From Caulobacter endophyticus (GTDB taxonomy: Bacteria; Pseudomonadota; Alphaproteobacteria; Caulobacterales; Caulobacteraceae), in the NCBI RefSeq assembly GCF_003116815.1, contig NZ_QDKQ01000064.1, forward strand, positions 62,001 to 126,000: a stretch of 64,000 nt of DNA, written 5' to 3'. Position numbers and translations under genes: made by a program. Under the pieces are notes generated by a model. The model saw only the letters and a list, made by a program, of their open reading frames with translations, was not told the origin of the DNA and ran no database searches. Each line of letters begins with the position of its first letter. The stretch's first letter is position 1. Below are positions 58,171 through 64,000 of the stretch, piece after piece.

Positions 58171-58449
58171 CTACCGCTCCTCGTCGAAGCGGTTGCCGAC
58201 CAGTTCGACCAGGGCGTCGACGGCGGCTTCGGCCTCGGGGCCTTCGGCGGCGATATCGATGGTGGAGCCGATGCCGGCGGCCAGCATCATCAGGCCCATG
58301 ATCGAGCGGGCGTCGACGCTGGAGCCCTCTCGGGCGACCTTGACCTCGGCGTCGAAGCCGGAGGCCAGCTTGACGAACTTGGCCGAGGCCCGGGCGTGCA
58401 GCCCGCGCTCGTTGATGATCTCGACCGTGGCTGTCGCCGTTCGACTCAT
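58171..58449 (-). CDS. ptsH: HPr-like phosphocarrier of the nitrogen-type PTS
   Basis: The 92-residue HPr protein has the phosphorylatable His18 in NERGLHARASAKFVKLASGFDAEV and Ser49 in VDARSIMGLMMLAAG, the HprK target. In alphaproteobacteria these proteins serve regulation (PTS-Ntr) rather than sugar uptake. It overlaps the EIIA gene by four bases (ATGA) and is the last gene of the chvI-chvG-hprK-EIIA-HPr run. Confidence 0.95.
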   Translation of the reverse strand: MSRTATATVEIINERGLHARASAKFVKLASGFDAEVKVAREGSSVDARSIMGLMMLAAGIGSTIDIAAEGPEAEAAVDALVELVGNRFDEER

Positions 58450-58850
58450 TTTTCTCCCGCCAGCACGTAGGAGGCCACGGAGATGTATTTGCGTCCAGCC
58501 TCCTGGGCGTGGGCGACGCAGGCGTCCAGGTCGTCGCGGGTGCGCACGCTGGCCAGCTTGATCAGCATCGGCAGGTTCAGGCCGGCGATCACCTCGGCCT
58601 TGGTCTGCTCCATGACCGAGATGGCCAGGTTGCTGGGCGTGCCGCCGAACATGTCGGTCAGCAGGATGACCCCTGCGCCGTCGTCGACGGCGGCGCAGGC
58701 CTTCAGAATGTCCGACCGGCGACGCTCCATGTCGTCTTCCGGCCCAATGCAGATGGCCTTCACCGCGGTCTGCGGCCCCACCACATGCTCCATGGCGGAA
58801 ACGAATTCCTCCGCCAAACGCCCGTGCGTGACGATCACGAGCCCGATCAT
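58446..58850 (-). CDS. manX: PTS EIIA component (mannose/ManX family)
   Basis: The 134-residue protein begins MIGLVIVTHGRLAEEFVSAM, with the phosphorylated His9, and has ILLTDMFGGTPSNLAISVM, both typical of EIIA-Man. No EIIB, EIIC or EIID gene lies nearby, so it is a regulatory element rather than part of a transporter. The gene overlaps ptsH by four bases. Confidence 0.94.
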   Translation of the reverse strand: MIGLVIVTHGRLAEEFVSAMEHVVGPQTAVKAICIGPEDDMERRRSDILKACAAVDDGAGVILLTDMFGGTPSNLAISVMEQTKAEVIAGLNLPMLIKLASVRTRDDLDACVAHAQEAGRKYISVASYVLAGEK

Positions 58851-58925
58851 GCCTGGTCTCTCAAACGGGATCCCCTTCGCCCGATACGGCAGGGAGGCGC
58901 CGCGCGGGTCGCCTTGATACGCTTG

Positions 58926-59360
58926 TTAGGGGGCGACTCCAAGATGCTCCAGCATCCTGCCGATCTTCGCAGGCGCGGCGGGCTCCAGCGGCCACAGCTC
59001 GAAAGCCGGCAAATCCAACCCCAGAAGGCGTTCGGTGCGAGGCTGGGGCAGGCGTTCGACGCTGGCCGGGTCGTCGACGCAGCGCACCAGAAGGCAGATT
59101 TCGGCCAGCGGCAGGGCCGGTTCCGGCGCGATCCCGAAGCCGCGGACCTCCACGAGCCCCCTCAGCGGGTCGGGCGCGCGGCCATAGAGCCGTCCATCGG
59201 AAACGAAGGTCACCACCCGGTCGTCGGCCACCAGCCGAAAGCCCGCCTCCAGCGCCCGCAGGGCCAGGTCGCTCTTGCCCGCACCCGACGCGCCCTCGAT
59301 CAGCACCCCGCGCCACAGGCCGCCAACGCGGCGCGCCACCAGGCCCGCGTGGCGGATCAC
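58926..59360 (-). CDS. hprK: HPr kinase/phosphorylase, short alphaproteobacterial form
   Basis: The 144-residue protein has the P-loop GASGAGKSDLALRAL and RLVADDRVVTF, followed by VEVRGFGI, the core of the HprK kinase domain. It lacks the N-terminal domain of the Firmicutes enzyme (about 310 residues), as other alphaproteobacterial forms do. It phosphorylates HPr on serine. It overlaps the chvG stop by four bases. A 75-base gap follows before EIIA; no rapZ-like gene is present between them. Confidence 0.93.
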   Translation of the reverse strand: MIRHAGLVARRVGGLWRGVLIEGASGAGKSDLALRALEAGFRLVADDRVVTFVSDGRLYGRAPDPLRGLVEVRGFGIAPEPALPLAEICLLVRCVDDPASVERLPQPRTERLLGLDLPAFELWPLEPAAPAKIGRMLEHLGVAP

Positions 59361-61048
59361 TCGCGGCTCCCGTGGCCGTCGCGGCCGCCGTGATGGCCAT
59401 GATGGCCGTGATGATGACCGTCGCGACCTTCGCGATGCTCGGGCAGCTCGACCACGAACCGCGCGCCGATCACCTTGCCGTCCTGGTCCTGGCGATTCTC
59501 GGCATGAATCCGGCCGCCATGCGCCTCGACGATCTGGCGGGCGATCGACAGGCCAAGGCCCGAATTGCCGCCGAACGCCCGGCCCTTGGGCCGCGAGGTG
59601 TAGAAGCGCTCGAAGATGGTCTCCAGATTGTCGGGCGGGATGCCGGGACCGTCGTCCTCGACCGTGGCCGCCAGCCGGCCGTTCTGGCGCACCAGTCCGA
59701 CCCGCACCTCGCCGTCGCCGGCGCTGAACGAGCGGGCGTTGTCGATCAGATTGCGGAACACCTGGCTGACCGGGATCTCGCGGGCCATCACCCGCGAGGC
59801 TCCGGTCGGCGTGCCCACCAGCCGCACGCGGACGCTGAACGGCGGCTCCTCGCCGCGCACCTGGGCCTCGTAGATGCCCACCGCCTCGGTCAGAAGGCGG
59901 CCAAGATCGATCGGCTTGGGCAGCTCGCGCGACAGCTCGGCGTCGAGGCGCGAGGCGTTCGAAATGTCGGTGACCAGCCGGTCGAGGCGCCCGACGTCCT
60001 GCTGCAATATGCCCAGCAGGCGCTGTCGGGCCTTGGCCTCGGTGACGAGGTCGAGCGTCTCGATGGCCGAGCGGATCGAGGTCAGCGGGTTCTTGATCTC
60101 GTGGGCGACGTCGGCCGCGAAGCGCTCGATGGCCCCCATGCGCTCGGACAGGGCTTCGGTCATCTCCTCCAGCGATCTGGAGAGGTCGCCGATCTCGTCG
60201 TTGCGGCGCGAAATGTCGGGCAGGCTGATGGCGCGCGCGCCCTCAAGGCGCACGTGGTCGGCGGCCCGGGCCATTCGCAGGACCGGCTGGGCCACCAGGC
60301 GGTGCAGCAGCACGGACGACACCAGCACCGCGCCCACGGCCACCAGCACGAAGGGCAGCAGGGCCTTGCGCTCGGCGCCGATGATCTCGTCGACGTCGCC
60401 GGCCTCGACGGTCAGCACGCCCAGCACCGCGCGGACGTGCTGGATCGGGATCGACACCGACACCACCCGCTCGCCGTTCTCGGCCAGGCGCACCTGCTTG
60501 ACCGTCTCGCCCATGCGGGCGCGCTCGATCTCCTGCTCGAACTCGGCCTTGGCGCGTTCGAGGGCGCGGGGCTTGGCGTCCTTGTCCTGCAGCGACAGGC
60601 GGAAGCCGTTGTCGCCCGACTTGCGGGCTGGCGGCAGCACCTTCCACTCGACCCGGTCCTCGACCAGGTAAGAGTCGGCCAGCAGGCGGCCCTCGCCGTC
60701 ATAGAGGCGGGCGCGCTGGGAATGGCCGCTGAAGAACGACTGCAGGATGTCGTTGGCCGCCGCCACGTCGAGCGCCGGCTCGGGCTCGCCCACGGTGGCG
60801 GCCCGTTCGATGATGTTGGCGATCAGCTCGCCCTGGGTGCTGAGGCTGTCGATGCGGGCGTTGATCAGGCCGCTGCGCAGTTCGTTCAGGACCAGCGCCC
60901 CGACCACCAGGATGGCCAGGGCCAGCAGGTTCAGGCCGATGATCAGCCGCCCCAGCCGCGACGCGCGCGGCCAGGTCAGCCGACGCCGGTCGCGCGGCCC
61001 AGCCTCGGGCCCGACCTCAGGCTTCGCGGTAGCGGTAGCCGACGCCAT
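59357..61048 (-). CDS. chvG: Sensor histidine kinase ChvG
   Basis: The 563-residue kinase starts at the ATG at 61048 and has two membrane helices ([23 protein letters not shown] and [20 protein letters not shown]) around a periplasmic sensor domain, a HAMP, then [20 protein letters not shown] with the phosphorylated His and a GHKL ATPase part with [19 protein letters not shown]. ChvG responds to cell-envelope or acid stress in alphaproteobacteria. The C-terminus is rich in His, Gly and Asp ([20 protein letters not shown]), a possible metal-binding tail. Its start overlaps chvI by 32 bases. Confidence 0.95.
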   Translation of the reverse strand: MASATATAKPEVGPEAGPRDRRRLTWPRASRLGRLIIGLNLLALAILVVGALVLNELRSGLINARIDSLSTQGELIANIIERAATVGEPEPALDVAAANDILQSFFSGHSQRARLYDGEGRLLADSYLVEDRVEWKVLPPARKSGDNGFRLSLQDKDAKPRALERAKAEFEQEIERARMGETVKQVRLAENGERVVSVSIPIQHVRAVLGVLTVEAGDVDEIIGAERKALLPFVLVAVGAVLVSSVLLHRLVAQPVLRMARAADHVRLEGARAISLPDISRRNDEIGDLSRSLEEMTEALSERMGAIERFAADVAHEIKNPLTSIRSAIETLDLVTEAKARQRLLGILQQDVGRLDRLVTDISNASRLDAELSRELPKPIDLGRLLTEAVGIYEAQVRGEEPPFSVRVRLVGTPTGASRVMAREIPVSQVFRNLIDNARSFSAGDGEVRVGLVRQNGRLAATVEDDGPGIPPDNLETIFERFYTSRPKGRAFGGNSGLGLSIARQIVEAHGGRIHAENRQDQDGKVIGARFVVELPEHREGRDGHHHGHHGHHGGRDGHGSRE

Positions 61049-61730
61049 ACAGGGTTTCGATGGAATCGAACTCGGGGTCCACCTGGCGGAACTTCTTGCG
61101 CATCCGCTTGATATGGCTGTCGATCGTGCGGTCGTCGACATAGACCTGATCGTCGTAGGCGGCGTCCATCAGGTTGTCGCGGCTCTTCACGAAGCCAGGG
61201 CGCTGGGCCAGCGACTGCAGCAGCAGGAACTCGGTGACCGTCAGGCGCACCGGCTTGCCGTCCCACAGGCTGTCGTGACGGGCCGGGTCGAGCGTCAGCT
61301 TGCCGCGCTTCATGACCTTGGAGCCCGCGGCGCCGGCCGGGCCGGGCGCGGCCGGGTCCTCCTCGTCGGGACGGGCCCGGCGCAGGACGGCCTTCACGCG
61401 TTCGAGCAGCAGGCGCTGGCTGAACGGCTTGTGCATGTAGTCGTCGGCCCCGAGGTTGAAGCCGAGGATCTCGTCGATCTCGTCGTCCTTCGAGGTCAGC
61501 ATGATGACCGGCGTCTCGGAGGACTGGCGCAGGCGACGCAGCACTTCCATGCCGTCCATGCGCGGCATCTTGACGTCGAGGATCACGAGGTCGGGCGGAT
61601 TGCTCTCCACCGCCTCGAGACCCGAGACGCCGTCGTAATAGGCCTTCACCGTGTGGCCGTGGCTCTCCAGGGCCAGGGAGACCGAAGCGACGATGTTCTC
61701 GTCGTCGTCGATGAGCGTGATCTCGGCCAA
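61017..61730 (-). CDS. chvI: Response regulator ChvI
   Basis: The 237-residue OmpR-type regulator has a receiver domain ([11 protein letters not shown], phosphorylated Asp in [12 protein letters not shown], and Lys in HKPF) and a winged-helix domain ([33 protein letters not shown]). I place the start at the TTG at 61730: GGAGGA lies ten bases before it and the protein then begins just ahead of the first strand. A GTG at 61775 in the same frame has no clear binding site. It heads the operon with chvG, hprK, EIIA and ptsH. Confidence 0.95.
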   Translation of the reverse strand: MAEITLIDDDENIVASVSLALESHGHTVKAYYDGVSGLEAVESNPPDLVILDVKMPRMDGMEVLRRLRQSSETPVIMLTSKDDEIDEILGFNLGADDYMHKPFSQRLLLERVKAVLRRARPDEEDPAAPGPAGAAGSKVMKRGKLTLDPARHDSLWDGKPVRLTVTEFLLLQSLAQRPGFVKSRDNLMDAAYDDQVYVDDRTIDSHIKRMRKKFRQVDPEFDSIETLYGVGYRYREA

Positions 61731-61960
61731 GCCGTCTAGTCCTCCGAATACCTTCCCGGTGATCCTATCGACCACCGCGCCCCGCTACAACGCACGGAGC
61801 GGCCAAGCTTTCCATCGGGCGTTGTCGAACCCTATTGCGGCCGGGGCGTGGCGGGCTTGGACACAGTTGCGGCAACTGCGCCGAACGATAGTCTTGGCCC
61901 TTCAACCTCGCCTTAAGGTCTCGCAAGTCATAGTCACGATCCAGGAGCCCCATAAAGCCC

Positions 61961-63667
61961 ATGAGCGACCAGGTCCATTACGAGCTATTCGTGCGCCGCA
62001 AGGTCGGCGCGCAATGGACTCTGGACATGGCGACCGAGATTCGCAGCCACGCCCTGGCCCAGGCCGAGGAAGTGCTGAACTCGGGGCGCGCCGTCGCCGT
62101 GCGGGTCTCGAAAGAGACCCTGGACCCCGACACCCGCGAATATCGCTCCATCTCGATCTTCACCAAGGGCATGGTCGACGGCGGCAAGCCGAAGAAGCCG
62201 GTGGAAGAGATGGAGCCGCTGTGCGTGCAGCCGGCCGACCTCTACACCGCCCACGCCCGCGACCGCATCGGCCGCCTGCTGGAAAGCTGGCTGCAGCGCC
62301 ATAAGGCCACGCCCTTCGAGCTGCTGCACCGGCCCGACCTGGTCGAAAAGCTGGAAGCCTCCGGCACCGACCTGCAGCACGCCCTGCAGAAGATCGCCAT
62401 TCCCGAGGCCGAGGCCCGGGGCATGTCGGTCCATGAGCTGATCCGCAACTTCCAGGGCCTGGTCGAGCGCTCGGTCGCCAACCTGATGAAGGCCTTCAAG
62501 AAAGGCCAGCTGCCGGACCTCGACAAGGAAGGCTTCGCCAAGGCCGCCGAACGTCTGACCGCCGATCCCGACCGCGCCTTCCTGCTGGGCGCCGGCGTCG
62601 CCGCCTCGATCGCCCCGGCCAAGGACTGGAGCGAGAAGATCGCCCGCCTGCTCGACCTGGCCGACGCCGCGCCGGCCGAGCCCAAGGCCCGCGCCGCGGC
62701 CCTGGCCGCCATCGAAACTCCGCTCGCCGAGATCATCGGCTCCAAGGCCGGCATGGCCGACCTGCTCAACACCGCCGACGACCTGGGCTCGACCCTGGCC
62801 GCCATGACCCGCCTCGCCGGCGGCTCGCAGGTCGAGATGCTGATCAAGGTCGAGGCCAGCGTCCGCGCCTGCATGCCGGAGCTGTCGGGCACCGCCAGGC
62901 GCCTGGGCCAGTGGCTGTGCGGCGACACCTTCCCCACCGTCCGCGCCTCGATCGCCCGCCGGGTGCTCAAGGAGTTGAACGGCGTGCGCCGCCTCAAGCC
63001 GACCGACGCAGAGAGCGAGATCGAGCACCTGCGCGCCCTGGCCATGAGCCTGACGGCCGCCGCGGGCCGCATCCTGCCGGCCGAGGACATCACCGCGGCC
63101 TTCACCACCCGCTCCAAGACCCTGCTCAACGGCGACTTCATCGAGGCCCTGCTGGGCCGCGACCGCTCGGCCCGCGAGGAGATCGTCATGCTGATCCGCC
63201 TGGCCGAGAACGTCATGGGCGCGGTCAACAAGCGCCACGCCGCCCGCTGGCTGTCGGCCAACATCCAGGCCATGCGCTTCGAGAAGGAGATGCGCCAGGG
63301 TCCCGACACCCCGTCGGTGAAGCTGGCCGGCCTGGCGGCGCTGCAGAAGTCGCTGACGCGTTCTGGCCTCGTGGTCGAGGACTACGAGCCCCTGTGCGCC
63401 AAGCTGGGCGAGGTCGGCGGCATGGTCGAGGCTGACGCCCGCCTGCTGTCGCTGCTGGTCCGCGCGCCCGCGCCCCTGCCCCAGCGCCTGAGCCTGCTGG
63501 CCAAGCTGGCGATGGGCGAGGCCGGCCCCACCGGTCCGGTCGCCGACCGCGCCCGGCTCGAAGCCCTGAAGCTGGCCCGCGCCCCCGAGGCCCGCGAAGC
63601 CCTGGCCGCCAGCCCCGAGACCCTCGACCTGCTCAAGGGCCTGGTGCAGCAGCAACAGGCGGCCTGA
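61961..63667 (+). CDS. Large helical protein of unknown function
   Basis: The 568-residue protein has no signal or membrane helix. The first 80 residues look like a small alpha/beta domain (HYELFVRRKVGAQWTLDMATEI then AVAVRVSKETLDPDTREYRSISIFTKGMVDGG), and the rest is mainly helical, with HPRDRIGRLLESWLQR-like and LRALAMSLTAAAGRILPAEDITAAF segments. Its proteins with several short helical repeats suggest a scaffold. I recognise the pattern as conserved in Caulobacterales but not its function. It is divergent from chvI; CCAGGAG precedes the ATG. Confidence 0.7.
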   Translation: MSDQVHYELFVRRKVGAQWTLDMATEIRSHALAQAEEVLNSGRAVAVRVSKETLDPDTREYRSISIFTKGMVDGGKPKKPVEEMEPLCVQPADLYTAHARDRIGRLLESWLQRHKATPFELLHRPDLVEKLEASGTDLQHALQKIAIPEAEARGMSVHELIRNFQGLVERSVANLMKAFKKGQLPDLDKEGFAKAAERLTADPDRAFLLGAGVAASIAPAKDWSEKIARLLDLADAAPAEPKARAAALAAIETPLAEIIGSKAGMADLLNTADDLGSTLAAMTRLAGGSQVEMLIKVEASVRACMPELSGTARRLGQWLCGDTFPTVRASIARRVLKELNGVRRLKPTDAESEIEHLRALAMSLTAAAGRILPAEDITAAFTTRSKTLLNGDFIEALLGRDRSAREEIVMLIRLAENVMGAVNKRHAARWLSANIQAMRFEKEMRQGPDTPSVKLAGLAALQKSLTRSGLVVEDYEPLCAKLGEVGGMVEADARLLSLLVRAPAPLPQRLSLLAKLAMGEAGPTGPVADRARLEALKLARAPEAREALAASPETLDLLKGLVQQQQAA

Positions 63668-63749
63668 GGCTCATCTCCAAGCGTGTCCGCGACCCGAACT
63701 ACTCAGATCGCGGCAAGACGCGAAGGCCTGAGAAGGCCGACACATGGAT

Positions 63750-63768
63750 CCTAGGCACAAGGCCTAGG
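63750..63768. repeat. Palindrome between convergent genes
   Basis: CCTAGGC-ACAAG-GCCTAGG is a perfect 7-base stem with 5-base loop. The surrounding 63668-63794 region has no gene. The hairpin probably ends both converging transcripts, as with the other intergenic palindromes. Confidence 0.55.
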
Positions 63769-63794
63769 AAGGCGGGAAGAAGCAGGACACAAGC

Positions 63795-64000
63795 CTAAAG
63801 CCCCAACGTCCGCGCCAGCGCCTCGACCACCCGCTCGGGGTCCCCGTCATCCATGCCGGGATAGAGCGGCAGGGTCAGGCAGCGGCCATACCAGGCGTCG
63901 GCGCCGGGCAGGTCGGCCAGGCCATACCGGTTCACATAGTAGGGCTGGCGGTGAACGGGGATGTAGTGGACCTGGGTTCCGATCCCCTGCGCCTTCAGGC
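63795..64000 (-). CDS. C-terminus of a DegT/DnrJ/EryC1 (PseC/FlmA-like) aminotransferase
   Basis: The minus-strand frame from the window edge to a TAG at 63795 gives 67 residues: LKAQGIGTQVHYIPVHRQPY, then a YG-rich turn, LPGADAWYGRCLTLPLYPGM, and RVVEALARTLGL at the end. This is the C-terminal part of the sugar aminotransferase family; the GIGTQVHYIPVHRQPYY stretch is typical of PseC, which makes the 4-amino sugar for pseudaminic acid (FlmA in Caulobacter flagellin glycosylation). The rest lies past 64000. Confidence 0.85.
   Translation of the reverse strand, partial: LKAQGIGTQVHYIPVHRQPYYVNRYGLADLPGADAWYGRCLTLPLYPGMDDGDPERVVEALARTLGL

Noticed and set aside
59360-59460. CRISPR-like or tandem repeat in the GATGGCCATGATGG stretch
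   Set aside because: It is a short codon repeat coding the His-rich ChvG tail, not a regular array with spacers.

Overview
The window is ordinary high-G+C chromosomal DNA, probably from an alphaproteobacterium close to Caulobacter. The evidence is gene content and architecture: a GT26 glycosyltransferase of the holdfast HfsJ type, a ChvG/ChvI two-component pair joined to HprK, EIIA and HPr, a TadG-like pilus protein, a Caulobacter-type CtrA half-site pair, and very high GC3 codon use. This assignment is inference; no rRNA or other marker gene is present. I saw no tRNA, rRNA, CRISPR array, insertion sequence or prophage. No gene-free stretch exceeds 300 bases.

Layout. 1-8.4 kb is a cell-surface polysaccharide and c-di-GMP region: an MHYT-GGDEF-EAL protein (cut by the window edge), a Wza/GumB-type export protein, a PPP-like phosphatase, an orphan C-terminal piece of UDP-glucose dehydrogenase overlapping a UDP-sugar epimerase, a SUKH (SMI1/KNR4) protein, an SDR enzyme, a 69-residue membrane protein and the hfsJ-like gene. 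8.4-19.8 kb holds metabolism and housekeeping: quinone oxidoreductase, isoaspartyl peptidase, galE, a tightly overlapped three-gene set of poorly known function, a GT2-thrS-yidD-scaffold-SRPBCC operon, an esterase lipoprotein, and a two-subunit CoA transferase. 19.9-33.8 kb holds a KefF/KefC-type pair, DUF6065, an acyltransferase, divergent glmM and glmS (UDP-GlcNAc precursor supply), a Tat-exported nucleotidase, an aldo/keto reductase with a divergent LysR regulator, and the TadG-like protein.

33.9-45.7 kb holds a 2OG-Fe(II) oxygenase, an OmpA lipoprotein, a YbaK deacylase, a YbbN co-chaperone, a frameshifted Lon-N domain gene, a Trm112 protein, a Ubi hydroxylase, asd, rarD, a serine hydrolase and a 2-hydroxyacid dehydrogenase. 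45.8-46.6 kb is a sharply AT-richer islet with a single Imm11/DUF1629-type immunity gene. 46.6-64 kb holds pdxY, ahcY (with a clear terminator and a palindromic operator candidate), AsmA, CYTH-CHAD, bioB, an M16 peptidase, an alpha/beta hydrolase, the HPr/EIIA/HprK/ChvG/ChvI cluster, a large conserved protein of unknown role, and the C-terminus of a PseC/FlmA-type aminotransferase.

Most of the window is vertically inherited core genome. I did not find a clear undescribed multi-gene system. The best leads are the low-GC orphan immunity gene, the small membrane protein beside the hfsJ-like gene with an upstream CtrA-like site, the truncated UDP-glucose dehydrogenase, the beta-module insertion in the TadG-like protein, the SRPBCC/DCC/DUF4166 overlap operon, and several families of intergenic palindromic repeats.
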